From: Planctomycetota bacterium
Lineage (GTDB): Bacteria; Planctomycetota; PLA2
Direction of reading: 5' to 3'
DNA: 64,000 nt
NCBI GenBank assembly: GCA_021776785.1
Contig: JAJFFF010000024.1
Span: 1-64,000, forward strand
The notes under the pieces were generated by a model that was given only the letters and a program-made list of their open reading frames with translations, made no database searches and was not told the DNA's origin. Both the position numbers and the translations under genes were made by a program. This document shows, in pieces, positions 1 to 8,572 of the stretch. Within the stretch, counting starts at the first letter, position 1. Every line of letters starts with the position of its first letter.

Positions 1-39
1 GGCGTTGACTTTTTGGATTGAATTCTCAAACTTCTTCAT
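1..39 (-). CDS. Start of an unidentified gene running off the left edge
   Basis: Only 13 codons are visible, reading MKKFENSIQKVNA from an ATG whose complement is at 37-39. A consensus Shine-Dalgarno AAGGAG (complement at 45-50) sits 5 nt upstream, which is the main reason to believe it is a real gene start. It is transcribed away from the DGPF/sigma operon. The product cannot be identified from 13 residues. Confidence 0.55.
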   Translation of the reverse strand, partial: MKKFENSIQKVNA

Positions 40-225
40 TGGGTCTCCTTCCTTTCGTTGAAATTCAAACCTTCAACTGGGACGTAAGAGCCCGTGGGTC
101 ATGCCCAGGGGAGGAGGCCCGTTTACGACATCAGGTCAATCCGCAGTCGCGGGACGTGCCCGGAATCGCGCCACGCCGTCGAAGCGATTGGCGCGATTCG
201 CGGCCGCCGTCGACGCCGCCCGATG

Positions 226-319
226 GACCTGGTTCCGGATCTGGCAGACCTGGTTTCGAAATCGCGTGGTGCCGCCGAAATCGCGTGGTGCCGCCGGATT
301 GACCTGGTTCCGCATCGGC
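226..319. repeat. GACCTGGTTCCG motif cluster with a 19-bp tandem duplication
   Basis: The roughly 410 bp between the two divergent starts (40-453) holds no convincing gene. It carries three copies of GACCTGGTTYCG (from 226, 247 and 301). Between the second and third copies is a perfect 19-bp tandem duplication (258-276 and 277-295). The same motif in the opposite orientation (CGGAACCAGGTCAAT) occurs twice at 43283-43354, so this is a dispersed family. Its function is unknown; it could be a protein-binding site cluster or a decayed mobile repeat. Confidence 0.6.
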
Positions 320-453
320 CGGTAGTTCCGCATCGGCTGCCCGCCCCCAGTCCGGGCGGGCGGCGATGTATTGCCGGGGCCGCCGTTTTTTGGGGAGCGT
401 GGTCGAAAAGTCCGCTCTTGTTCGACGGTGAGGTGAACAAGGAGAATGATTCG

Positions 454-798
454 ATGCGTTATCTGCTCTTGATTGCTACCGACGATGCTTCCGGCCATCA
501 GCTTCCGCCTGACGAGGAGGCCGCGATCATGGCCGAATATCAGGCGTTCACCGATGACCTGCAGGCTGCAGGGGCCATGCTCGGCGGCGAGCGCCTTCAT
601 CCCTCCAGCACCGCGACGACCGTGCGCGTCCGCGACGGCGAGGCGTTGATCACCGACGGTCCGTTTGCTGAGACCAAGGAGCACCTCGGCGGCTACTACA
701 TGATCGAGGCCGCCGATCTCGACGCCGCCGTCGCTTGGGCCGCCAAGATTCCCGGTGCTCGCTTCGGCAGCGTTGAGGTGCGGCCGGTTTGGGGGTAG
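454..798 (+). CDS. YCII/DGPF-domain protein
   Basis: A 114-residue small protein of the YCII-related (DGPF) family, a ferredoxin-like alpha/beta fold. The signature DGPF is at residues 68-71, followed by the family's typical [10 protein letters not shown] segment. The ATG at 454 was chosen because AAGGAG lies at 439-444 and the family starts with MRYLLLI or similar; longer upstream frames run through the repeat cluster and look non-coding. It ends 7 bp before the sigma factor gene. DGPF proteins are characteristically encoded beside ECF42 sigma factors, so the two probably act together, but the biochemical role of DGPF proteins is not established. Confidence 0.9.
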   Translation: MRYLLLIATDDASGHQLPPDEEAAIMAEYQAFTDDLQAAGAMLGGERLHPSSTATTVRVRDGEALITDGPFAETKEHLGGYYMIEAADLDAAVAWAAKIPGARFGSVEVRPVWG

Positions 799-805
799 TC
801 ACTTC

Positions 806-2062
806 GTGAGGAGTGCGCAGCGCGCCATTGAGCGCGTCGTTCGCGAGGAGTCCGGCGCGATTGTGGCGGCGCTTATTCGTGCGACGGGAGACTTCGATCG
901 TGCCGAGGACGCCTTGCAGGAGGCGTGTGCCGAAGCGCTCGCGACTTGGCCGGCAGCCGGGTTGCCCGACAGCCCCGCCGCTTGGCTCACGACCGTGGCG
1001 CGGCGTCGCGCCATCGACCGCCTGCGTCGCGAGTCCGCGCGCGGAGCGAAACAAGCCGAAGCGCTGCGGCGCCGCGACGTGGAAGCCGAGGAGCGCTTGA
1101 CCGCGATGGACTCTCCCGAGCCGCGCGACCGGTTGCGCCTTGTTTGCACGTGCTGTCATCCGGCTTTGAAAATGGAAGCGCGCGTCGCGTTGACGCTGCG
1201 CACGCTCGGCGGTCTGACGACCGCGGAGATCGCGCATGCGTTCTTGATACCCGAGCCGACGATGGCGCAGCGTCTTGTTCGCGCGAAGCGCAAGATTCGC
1301 GCCGCCGGGATTCCGTTTCGCATTCCTCCCGACGACGCGTTGGAGGATCGACTGTCCGCCGTGCGCGCTGTTCTCTATCTCGTGTTCAACGAGGGGTACG
1401 CGGCGACTTCTGGAGAAGCTATCGTGCGTCAGGAGCTTTGCGCGGACGCCATCCGCCTGACGCGCGATCTGGTCGCGCTTGCGCCGAAACATCCGGAGTG
1501 CGTCGCTTTGCTTGCGCTCATGCTGTTGCACGACGCGCGCCGCTCCGCCCGTGAAGACTATGCGGGCGACGTCGTCTTGATGCGCCACCAAGATCGGACG
1601 CGTTGGAATCGCGCGCAGATCGCGGAGGCACTGCAGTGGATCGATCGCGCGTTGGCCGCCGGCGCCAAGGGGCCCTACGCGTTGCAGGCGTCGATTGCGG
1701 CGCTGCACGCCGAAGCGCCGAGCGCAGACGAGACGGACTGGCCCCAAATCGCGGCGCTGTACGGCGCGCTCTTGCAGCAAACGCGGTCGCCCGTCGTGGC
1801 GCTCAACCGCGCGGTCGCGATCGCGGAAGCCGAGGGGGCGGCCGCGGGCCTCGCGGCGACCGAGCCACTTGCCGACGAGCTGCGTTCGTACGTGTGGTTT
1901 GACACGACGCGCGCGGAGATGCTAAGTCGACTCGGGCGTTTGGACGAGGCGCGCGCGAGCTACGTACGCGCGCGAACGCTTGTGCGTAACGAATCGCAAG
2001 CGCGTTTCGTGGACCGACAAATCGCCGCGTTGGAACAACGACAAACCGAGAGGAATCAGTGA
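806..2062 (+). CDS. ECF42-like RNA polymerase sigma factor with C-terminal extension
   Basis: A 418-residue sigma factor. The N-terminal region 2 (around AEDALQEA) and a region 4 helix-turn-helix (around [10 protein letters not shown], roughly residues 132-160) are followed by about 230 residues of helical, TPR/SARP-like extension. That architecture and length fit the ECF42 (DUF6596) group, which lacks a classical anti-sigma factor and pairs with DGPF proteins, as here. GTG at 806 is taken as the start: the upstream frame overlaps the DGPF gene, and from 806 the protein begins [17 protein letters not shown], which matches the family. The next gene starts 1 bp after its stop, so the hydrolase gene is probably co-transcribed and may be under its control. 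Confidence 0.9.
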   Translation: MRSAQRAIERVVREESGAIVAALIRATGDFDRAEDALQEACAEALATWPAAGLPDSPAAWLTTVARRRAIDRLRRESARGAKQAEALRRRDVEAEERLTAMDSPEPRDRLRLVCTCCHPALKMEARVALTLRTLGGLTTAEIAHAFLIPEPTMAQRLVRAKRKIRAAGIPFRIPPDDALEDRLSAVRAVLYLVFNEGYAATSGEAIVRQELCADAIRLTRDLVALAPKHPECVALLALMLLHDARRSAREDYAGDVVLMRHQDRTRWNRAQIAEALQWIDRALAAGAKGPYALQASIAALHAEAPSADETDWPQIAALYGALLQQTRSPVVALNRAVAIAEAEGAAAGLAATEPLADELRSYVWFDTTRAEMLSRLGRLDEARASYVRARTLVRNESQARFVDRQIAALEQRQTERNQ

Positions 2063-2063
2063 G

Positions 2064-3275
2064 ATGACGATACGGATGCTGTGCTTGGGATTGGGGCTCT
2101 GTTTGTGCTCGCGCCCGGGACTCGCGATTCCCGAGCATCCACTCAAGCCGCTTGTGTTCTTGCTGGGGGAGTGGAGCGGCGAAGGAACGCATCCGTACGG
2201 CTCGTATCAGGAGACGCAAAAAGCCACGCGCGGCGTTGCGGACTCCGTGTTCGAAGTGCGCACCAAGAGCATGATGGGCGACCGCGTCGTACACGAAGAC
2301 CTGCGCGTGTTTTCGTGGGACGCCAAGACCGAGCAGCTGCGCATGCGTCAGTGGACCGCGCATGGCGTCGTTCGTGTCTACACCGGGCAAGTGAAAAAGG
2401 ACGGGAGCGCTGTCTTTGTTGAGTCCGCGCACGAGGGGCGAACCGACGAACGGTGGCGCTACACGTTCCTTCCGAGCAAGACGCCCGGGTTTCGATACCG
2501 CGTCGACGTCGACCGTGGCGAGGGATGGAAGCCGTTCGTGTCCGGAGAGCTGAGCCAAGAGGCCAAGAGTCCCCACACCGTCGGCGGCCTCGGTATGCGG
2601 CAGTACACGACGAAGATCGGCGCGATGAACGCGCAGATTCACCACCCCGATGGCGACGGCCCGTATCCCGTGTTGGTTTTTTCGCCGGGCGGCACGGCGG
2701 ACTCGGTCCAGGGATATGCACACTATGGCAAGTGGTGGGCGACGTGGGGGTATGTGACCGTGATCGTCGCGTTCAACGACGCGACGGCGACGGAGCGCGC
2801 GCCCAAATTCAAACAAGCACTGGACTGGCTCGAACAAGAAAACACGCGCGTGGGATCCCCGCTCCAAGGAAAGATCGACGCGAAGCGAATGGCCGTCGGG
2901 GGCCACTCAAAAGGTGGCGACGCAGCCCTGCGCGCGGCCCGCACCGACTCGCGCGTACGCGCCTGCCTTGCCCTCGCACCGTCGGGTCCGATGGAAAAAA
3001 TCGAGGGCAAGAACGCCTGTCCCTCGTGCATCATCATCGGGAGCCAAGACCGTTTGCTCGAAGCGGCCACAAAAGCGCACGAGGCCGGACCGGCCGAACG
3101 CCACTTCATCAAGATCGACGCGATGTCGCACATGCTCGGCCCGAGGGCGGCGGCGCTCAAGCTCGTGGCCCGCGGCACGGCCTTTCTAAACTACGCACTG
3201 AAAGGCGACGAGCGGTACCGCGCGCACTTGGCGGCCGAAGAAGACGGCGTCCATGTGCGGAAGGCTCGTCGCTGA
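2064..3275 (+). CDS. Exported lipocalin-like domain fused to alpha/beta hydrolase
   Basis: 403 residues. A signal peptide (about residues 1-21, ending RPGLA) is followed by a roughly 150-residue beta-rich domain opening with GEWSGEG. This resembles the GxWxGxG motif of the nitrobindin/DUF1794 (FABP-like) barrel. The C-terminal 200 residues are an alpha/beta hydrolase of the dienelactone-hydrolase or chlorophyllase/cutinase type: an oxyanion-like FSPGGT strand, nucleophile elbow GGHSKGGD, an acid in IGSQDR and a probable catalytic His in MSHMLGP. The substrate is unknown. It follows the ECF sigma gene directly and is probably in its operon. The ATG at 2064 was chosen because it gives a clean signal peptide; the longer frame overlaps the sigma gene by 80 bp. 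Confidence 0.8.
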   Translation: MTIRMLCLGLGLCLCSRPGLAIPEHPLKPLVFLLGEWSGEGTHPYGSYQETQKATRGVADSVFEVRTKSMMGDRVVHEDLRVFSWDAKTEQLRMRQWTAHGVVRVYTGQVKKDGSAVFVESAHEGRTDERWRYTFLPSKTPGFRYRVDVDRGEGWKPFVSGELSQEAKSPHTVGGLGMRQYTTKIGAMNAQIHHPDGDGPYPVLVFSPGGTADSVQGYAHYGKWWATWGYVTVIVAFNDATATERAPKFKQALDWLEQENTRVGSPLQGKIDAKRMAVGGHSKGGDAALRAARTDSRVRACLALAPSGPMEKIEGKNACPSCIIIGSQDRLLEAATKAHEAGPAERHFIKIDAMSHMLGPRAAALKLVARGTAFLNYALKGDERYRAHLAAEEDGVHVRKARR

Positions 3276-3395
3276 CGGGCGCGATCGCGCGCGACCGCGC
3301 GCCGCGCGAGAGTCCGAGGCGCGCCACACTACGGGCGTGGGGAGACCAACGAGCACTTTGCGCCACTCCCCGCATCCGCTACGGTGAGCGATCGT

Positions 3396-4307
3396 ATGGA
3401 GTTGGACGCCGCGTTCCGGATCGCCGTTTTCGATTGGCTCACGCAGCTCACGGCGTTGCGATCGGACTACGTGGTGACGTGGAAAGAGCTTTCATCGTTT
3501 CGATTTCGCGGGGAACGCGCGACGCTGATTGGAGCGGAAGGAATATGGAAGCCACGCCAACTCGAGCTTCCGATCTCTGTCGCGACCGCGCCTCCGAAGC
3601 CGGGGCGTTCTGCACCGTACGATGACGAGGTCGGCGACGGCGGGACGCTTCGCTATATGTATCGCGGGACGGACCCGCAACATCCCAGCAATGTTGGGAT
3701 GCGTCGCCTGTGCGAACTGCGCAAGCCGCTCGTTTACTTTTACGGGATCGAGGCAGGGCGCTACGTTGCATTTTTTCCGACGTACATCACAGCGGACGAA
3801 CCGGCGCAATTGAGCGTGACGTTGCAGGTTGACGATGCTTCGACGGTCGAATTTGGAATGCCTGCGGTATCCGAGGGTGTCCAAGCTCGGCGTGAGTACG
3901 TTACGGTTGCCGCGAAGCGCCGGTTGCACCAGGCCGGTTTTCGCGCGCGGGTGATGCGCGCGTATCGGCAGCGCTGTGCGGTCTGCAACCTAGCCCACGA
4001 GAGCCTGCTTGACGCGGCGCACATTGTGCCCGATCGCGATCCGCGCGGCGTCGCGGCGGTGAAAAATGGGCTGTCGCTATGCAAGATTCACCACGCCGCG
4101 TACGACACCAACATCTTGGGGATCGACCCCGACCACGTCATTCACGTGCGCGGTGACATTCTCGACGAGATCGATGGGCCGATGCTGCAGCACGGCATCA
4201 AAGAGAACCATGGGCAGCGCTTGCTTGTTGTGCCCAGCCGCACGGAGCAGCGGCCAAGCGGCGAGTTGCTCGACTTACGATTCGCAGAGTTCCGGCGCGC
4301 GAACTGA
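3396..4307 (+). CDS. HNH endonuclease, predicted restriction-type (COG3440-like)
   Basis: 303 residues. The C-terminal third is a Cys-containing HNH nuclease: CAVCN, then LLDAAHIVPDRD supplying the first His, NGLSLCKIHHAAYD with the Asn and second His, and a short closing strand. The N-terminal 190 residues match the layout of predicted HNH restriction endonucleases and may recognise a DNA base or modification. No methyltransferase is adjacent, so it may be a solitary modification-dependent nuclease or a housekeeping variant. ATG 3396 is preferred over GTG 3384 because GGTGAG at 3383-3388 is then a well-placed ribosome-binding site. Confidence 0.8.
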   Translation: MELDAAFRIAVFDWLTQLTALRSDYVVTWKELSSFRFRGERATLIGAEGIWKPRQLELPISVATAPPKPGRSAPYDDEVGDGGTLRYMYRGTDPQHPSNVGMRRLCELRKPLVYFYGIEAGRYVAFFPTYITADEPAQLSVTLQVDDASTVEFGMPAVSEGVQARREYVTVAAKRRLHQAGFRARVMRAYRQRCAVCNLAHESLLDAAHIVPDRDPRGVAAVKNGLSLCKIHHAAYDTNILGIDPDHVIHVRGDILDEIDGPMLQHGIKENHGQRLLVVPSRTEQRPSGELLDLRFAEFRRAN

Positions 4308-4427
4308 AGGACTGTCCCGTTGGTCTGCCGGGCGCGCGCGTGATCGCTTCACGAGTGACGTCCGCGTTCGACTCGTTTTTTTTTCCCGGCGCGGTGTCGT
4401 GTTGGCCTCGTCCGGTAGCCTTGGGGC

Positions 4428-5111
4428 GTGCGGTATCGCTGGATTCTCTTTGACGCGGACGGGACGTTGTTTGACTACGATCGCGCGGAGTCGTGTGCGT
4501 TGGAACAGGTGTGGCGCGACTTGGCGCTCCCGCTCCGTTCTTCGCTCTTGGCCGATTTTCGTGCGGTCAACGCTTCGCTTTGGGCGCAGTATGAACGGGG
4601 CGAGATTGAACAGGACTACTTGCGGGTCGAGCGGTTTCGACGTTTGCTGCCGGGCGCGTCGGTCGATTTTGAAGCCTTGAGTTCGCGGTACCTCTGGTTT
4701 CTTGGCGAGAGCGGGTTGTTGTTTCCCGGCGTCGCGAACTTCTTGGGCACGTTGCATGGCCGCGTGCCGATGGCGCTCGTGACGAACGGAATCGCGGATG
4801 TCCAGCGGCGGCGGTTGGCGCGGGCGGGCATCGAGGGGCTGTTTGAAGCCGTCGTCATTTCGAGTGAGGTCGGCGCGGCGAAACCGCATGCCGGTTTTTT
4901 TGATGCGGCGTTCGACGCGTTGGGCGCGGCGGCGGGGCGTGATGTGTTGATGGTCGGCGACAACCTGCACGCGGACGTGGCGGGCGGAGCGGACTACGGT
5001 CTCGCGACGTGCTGGGTGAATCCGGCGGGCCTGACGCGCGACGCAGGCGTTCGCGTTGACCACGAAGTCGCTGCCGTGACGCAGTTGGCGCCTCTGTTTT
5101 CGCACGAGTAG
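4428..5111 (+). CDS. HAD-superfamily phosphatase, YjjG-like
   Basis: 227 residues, haloacid dehalogenase fold. Motif I is FDADGTLFD with nucleophile Asp9 and Asp11; motif II is VTNG; motif III Lys lies in GAAKPHAGFF; motif IV is MVGDNLHADVAGG. Sequence pattern and length fit the YjjG/noncanonical pyrimidine nucleotidase group (5'-nucleotidase on (d)UMP-like substrates), which would give a house-cleaning role in nucleotide pools. The substrate cannot be fixed from sequence. It starts with GTG and stands alone between an HNH gene and the ArsR pair. Confidence 0.85.
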   Translation: MRYRWILFDADGTLFDYDRAESCALEQVWRDLALPLRSSLLADFRAVNASLWAQYERGEIEQDYLRVERFRRLLPGASVDFEALSSRYLWFLGESGLLFPGVANFLGTLHGRVPMALVTNGIADVQRRRLARAGIEGLFEAVVISSEVGAAKPHAGFFDAAFDALGAAAGRDVLMVGDNLHADVAGGADYGLATCWVNPAGLTRDAGVRVDHEVAAVTQLAPLFSHE

Positions 5112-5160
5112 CGGCTCGAATTTTTCAAAACTTGGACGCCGAGCTTGACGCGGGGTCAAT

Positions 5161-5180
5161 ATGTGACAATATAGTCACAT
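5161..5180. promoter_or_regulatory. Palindromic operator overlapping the ArsR start codon
   Basis: ATGTGAC, six A/T-rich bases and GTCACAT form a perfect 7-bp inverted repeat centred just before the regulator's coding region and ending inside its ATG (5179-5181). This is where an autorepressing ArsR-type dimer would be expected to bind. The direct evidence is the symmetry and position; binding is inferred. Confidence 0.65.
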
Positions 5181-5637
5181 GAAGACGCTGCATCGACCGC
5201 TGGACGAGCGCGGCGACTCCGTTTGGAAGGCTTTGGCGGACGGAACGCGGCGGACTTTGCTCGACGTGTTGCGGGGGGGGCCGAAGACGACGGGCGAACT
5301 CTGCGCGCTTTTTGAGATGTCTCGCTTTGGCGTGATGAAGCACCTGACGGTGTTGGAGGCGGCGGGGCTGGTCGTTGTCGAGCGGCGTGGCCGCGAACGG
5401 TGGAACCATCTCAACGCGGTTCCGATTCGCGAGGTCTACCGGCGTTGGATGATGCCGTTCGCCGCCGTAGGCGCGGACCGGCTCTTGAAGTTGAAACGAG
5501 TTGCCGAGCGCGCCAACGACGCGGTTCCGGCAAAGAAAACGACACCGAAGTCGAAGGCGACGCCGAACTCGAAGACGAAGACGAAGAAAACGACGAAGAA
5601 CAAAAAACGGAAGCAAACGAGAAGGAGACGAAAGTGA
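5179..5637 (+). CDS. ArsR-family winged-helix regulator with Lys/Arg-rich tail
   Basis: 152 residues. Residues 1-95 are a winged helix of the ArsR/SdpR type (ALADGTRRTLLDVL opening, recognition helix around MSRFGVMKHLTVLE). No metal-binding Cys cluster is seen. From about residue 112 the protein becomes a low-complexity Lys/Arg/Thr/Pro tail ending in RRRRK, unusual for the family and reminiscent of histone H1-like tails; it may add non-specific DNA affinity. The stop overlaps the next start (GTGA), so it is translationally coupled to the SRPBCC protein, a common pairing. It is probably autoregulated through the palindrome at its start. Confidence 0.88.
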   Translation: MKTLHRPLDERGDSVWKALADGTRRTLLDVLRGGPKTTGELCALFEMSRFGVMKHLTVLEAAGLVVVERRGRERWNHLNAVPIREVYRRWMMPFAAVGADRLLKLKRVAERANDAVPAKKTTPKSKATPNSKTKTKKTTKNKKRKQTRRRRK

Positions 5638-6131
5638 GCAATGCAATTGCTGGTGCGGCGCAGGTCCAGGACCTGATGATGGAGGTTGTGATCGAGGCGT
5701 CGCGGGAGCGGGTGTGGGAGGCTCTTGTCGAGCAGACCAACGATTGGTGGCACAAGGACTTCTACACCGGGGCGGGTGCTCTCGGATTTCATCTGCAGCC
5801 GAAGTTGGGTGGCTGGATGTTTGAAGACTGGGGCGATGGCGGCGGGCTGATCTGGGGCACTGTGATCGGCGTGCGTCTACACGAGATGCTGCAGGTTGCC
5901 GGCGACTCCAGTCCGGATTGGGGCGGACCGAACCGCGGCATCATGGCGTGGACGTTGGCCCCGGCGGATGGCCGTGAAGATGTCACCGTCGTTCGCTTCC
6001 GGCATTCGTTTCACGGCCATGCATCGGACTCGACGCGAACTTCGCTCGACGACGGGTGGCGCATGCTGTTCGAGGGGTGCCTGAAGCCGTTCGCCGAAGC
6101 CGGTGCGCGCCCCAACAAAAGCAAAGCATAG
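5634..6131 (+). CDS. SRPBCC (AHSA1-like) domain protein
   Basis: 165 residues of the START/Bet v1-like SRPBCC fold, recognised by the opening strand DLMMEVVIEASRERVWEAL and the later VTVVRFRHSFHGH and DDGWRMLFEG segments typical of AHSA1/activator-type domains partnered with ArsR regulators. GTG 5634 is the start: AAGGAG at 5622-5627 precedes it and it overlaps the regulator's stop by 4 bp. The ligand is unknown. It is likely induced together with the ArsR gene. Confidence 0.85.
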   Translation: MSNAIAGAAQVQDLMMEVVIEASRERVWEALVEQTNDWWHKDFYTGAGALGFHLQPKLGGWMFEDWGDGGGLIWGTVIGVRLHEMLQVAGDSSPDWGGPNRGIMAWTLAPADGREDVTVVRFRHSFHGHASDSTRTSLDDGWRMLFEGCLKPFAEAGARPNKSKA

Positions 6132-6181
6132 CCCGATAGAGCACCAAAAAAAAACCAAAACGACAGGCCCCTGCAGGCCAT

Positions 6182-6455
6182 CCAAGGCGGTACCGGGTTG
6201 AGATTTGGTCGTCGTAAGCCCCGAATTTATAAGTGGTTAGAAGCGTGGGCTGCGGCATTTGTGCCGCAATTCCGCCTGATCCAAAAGGAGGTCAATTTGC
6301 TAGTCGGCGTCCAATCGGGTGTTTCAAGGCGGTTTCCGAAAATCGGCTCGTTTCGTGCCTCTCCAAAGTGCGTCATCAATGCCGCACTTCGACGTTGTAA
6401 GTAATGCATTGACAGTCGCTTACAACAAAAAAAATCGAACCCGGTACCGCCTTGG
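6182..6455. repeat. Palindromic MITE-like element, copy 1
   Basis: A 274-bp non-coding element bounded by inverted arms: left CCAAGGCGGTACCGGGTT, right the exact complement ending at 6455. Similarity extends inward through a T-rich stretch to GTAAGC. Weaker symmetry continues outside on both flanks (A-rich 6146-6160 against T-rich 6478-6490). It fills the space between two convergent gene ends. A second copy with the same arms and a shared outer flank lies at 57066-57402. No transposase is present, so it is either a non-autonomous element or a large structured repeat. Confidence 0.8.
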
Positions 6456-6499
6456 GGGGCGGATGGGGTGTTGGGTGTTTTGGTTTTTTTGCTCCTTGT

Positions 6500-7765
6500 T
6501 TAGGGGTTGGCGCATCCGGCTAGGTATCCGGTGGCCCACGCCCACTGGAAGTTGTAGCCGCCGATTCGTCCGTCCACGTCCAAGATCTCGCCGCAGAGCT
6601 GGAGCCCGGTGCAGCGGCGCGACGCCATGGTGTCGAGGTGGACTTCGTGGAGCGGAACGCCACCGGCGGTCGCCTCCGCCTGATTCCAGCCGCGCGTGCC
6701 GGTGACGGGAACACGCATCTCCGTGGTTTGTTTCACGAGCTCTTTGCGGTTGGCCTTCGAGAGCTCGTGACCCTTCGTCGTCGGATCAACACCGGCGCGC
6801 TCGCAGAGAAGTCGCGCAACGCGCTCGGGAAGATCGTGTCGCCACTCGCGCAGCACCGTTTTTTCGCCCAACGATTGAAGACGTTGGTCTAGCATGCCCG
6901 CGTCCGCGCCCGGGATCCAGTTCATGACCAAGTGGGCGCCGTCATCGCCAAGCTGCGCGAACTGAAGATGCCGGCTGATGTCCATCGGCGCCGGGCCGGA
7001 GATGCCAAAATGCGTGCACAGCATCGACGCGGTTCGTGCGTGCAGCCGCTTGCCGGTTCCCGAACGGACCTCCAGCGTGACGGGTAGCGTGACGCCCGAC
7101 AAGAGCCGCACGATGCATCCCTCGGCAACATACAAACCGACCAAAGCCTGCAGCAGGTGGGGCGTTACCGAATGGCCCAGCGCGCGCACCATTTCAAAGC
7201 CCGCCCCGTCGCTTCCGGATTTCGGGAGGCTCTTGCCTCCCGTCGCCAGCACAACGCGCGAAGCGAGCCACGTAGTGGGGCCGTCCGCGCCCTGCGTGGT
7301 GACGCGAAACTTCGCTCCTTCACCGGACTCGTCTTTTTCGATCGCGTGCACGCGTTGGGGGTACACGACGCGCGACCCGGCCGCGTTCACAGCATGCAGG
7401 AGCGCGTCGAGGACGGTCCGGGCTTTGTCCGTGACCGGAAACAGCTTGCCGGTTTCTTCGCGTTTGAGTTCGACGCCGAGTTCCGCAAAGAACTCGACGG
7501 TGCGCTGCGCGTCGAAGCGCCGGAGCACCTTGCGGATCGCGTTGGCACTGGATCCCGCGTAGCTCGTTTCATCGACGACGTCGTGCGTGACGTTGCAGCG
7601 GCCGCCGCCGGCGACCAGAATTTTCGCGCCGAGCGTGCGCGCGCCCTCGAGGACAACGGCCGGCCGCCCGCGACGTCCGCTCCAAATCGCGGTCATCAAT
7701 CCGGCGGCGCCGCCACCCACGATGACGATCGGCGCTGACTGCTCCACGTCGGGTCCGCGCGTCAA
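6500..7765 (-). CDS. HI0933/BaiN-family flavoprotein
   Basis: 421 residues. The N-terminal Rossmann FAD site reads VIVGGGAAGLM. The family signature GGGRCNVT appears near residue 55, followed by the SYAG and GKLFPVTDKA segments typical of HI0933-like proteins. The C-terminus carries the second nucleotide-contact region (GGYNFQWAWATGYLAG). Members are annotated as BaiN-like or aminoacetone-oxidase-like NAD(P)/FAD oxidoreductases, and the physiological substrate is generally unknown. TTG 7765 overlaps the upstream stop (TTGA), suggesting translational coupling; GTG at 7747 is an alternative start. Confidence 0.9.
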   Translation of the reverse strand: MTRGPDVEQSAPIVIVGGGAAGLMTAIWSGRRGRPAVVLEGARTLGAKILVAGGGRCNVTHDVVDETSYAGSSANAIRKVLRRFDAQRTVEFFAELGVELKREETGKLFPVTDKARTVLDALLHAVNAAGSRVVYPQRVHAIEKDESGEGAKFRVTTQGADGPTTWLASRVVLATGGKSLPKSGSDGAGFEMVRALGHSVTPHLLQALVGLYVAEGCIVRLLSGVTLPVTLEVRSGTGKRLHARTASMLCTHFGISGPAPMDISRHLQFAQLGDDGAHLVMNWIPGADAGMLDQRLQSLGEKTVLREWRHDLPERVARLLCERAGVDPTTKGHELSKANRKELVKQTTEMRVPVTGTRGWNQAEATAGGVPLHEVHLDTMASRRCTGLQLCGEILDVDGRIGGYNFQWAWATGYLAGCANP

Positions 7766-8484
7766 TCCGAGCGACGCGCGAGAAAGATCACTTCTTCGAT
7801 CTCGTCGCCTTCTTCGATGAACTCGTCCTGAATCGTGACGTGGTGCAAGCGAAACTCCGGATACACCTCTTCGAGTACGTCCGCGAACTCCAAATCATCT
7901 TGCGACGACCACACGCCCAACACGCCGTTCGGCTTTAAGTGTTCGATGACCTGCCGCTGCCCGTGCCACGTGTAGAACGGCTCGTTTTTTTCGTCGAGAC
8001 GATCAAACGGACAGTGATCCACGTCGATCAAAATCAGGTCGTAGCGAGGCGTGTCGCCGACGTACGGACTCAGCATTTTTGCGTACACGTCGGAGTGCTG
8101 CACGGTGAGGCGCGGCTCCACGTTGAGTTGCGCGGACAACGGAAAGCGACCGGTCGCCATCCAGTCAATGACAGCCGGCACAGCGTCCATCACGGTCACG
8201 TGCGCCACGCGCGGATCGCGTAAGACCGCGCGCGTCGTGTAGCCGAGCCCGAGGCCGCCCACCAAGACATCGAGAGGCCCCGGCCCGTCGTGCATGGCCA
8301 ACGCACTCGTGCTCAGCTCCTCTTCGGAGTCAAAGTTGATCGTGCTCATCAACATGTCGTCGTTGACGAGGATTTCGATGATCGGCTCGCCGTCGCGCCC
8401 CGGGATCTTGCGCTCCAAGAGTTCGAAAACGCCCAGGGTGGTGTCCGCGCGGTCGAGAATGGTGATGATGTCGTCGTCGTTCAT
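7762..8484 (-). CDS. Spermidine-synthase-like methyltransferase-fold protein
   Basis: 240 residues with a Rossmann class-I fold of the polyamine-synthase type: LDVLVGGLGLGYTTRAVL is the SAM-binding glycine loop, VTVMDAVPAVIDW the acidic strand, and YDLILIDVDH the motif expected after it. Canonical spermidine synthases have a longer N-terminal beta domain, so this may be a methyltransferase or an aminopropyltransferase-like protein of unknown substrate. It is the first gene of a two-gene minus-strand operon with the flavoprotein. Confidence 0.75.
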   Translation of the reverse strand: MNDDDIITILDRADTTLGVFELLERKIPGRDGEPIIEILVNDDMLMSTINFDSEEELSTSALAMHDGPGPLDVLVGGLGLGYTTRAVLRDPRVAHVTVMDAVPAVIDWMATGRFPLSAQLNVEPRLTVQHSDVYAKMLSPYVGDTPRYDLILIDVDHCPFDRLDEKNEPFYTWHGQRQVIEHLKPNGVLGVWSSQDDLEFADVLEEVYPEFRLHHVTIQDEFIEEGDEIEEVIFLARRSD

Positions 8485-8572
8485 GCTGGCTCTGGCTGGC
8501 GGAGTATAGCTTGCCCGTTGGGATTTTCTTCGCCCGCGCCGCGCCGATGGCTTGATTGTCCTAAGCGCGCGA

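Noticed and set aside
650..2906. Long minus-strand open frames opposite the sigma and hydrolase genes
   Set aside because: They are Arg-rich shadows produced by high-GC codon bias opposite well-recognised genes, with no family resemblance.
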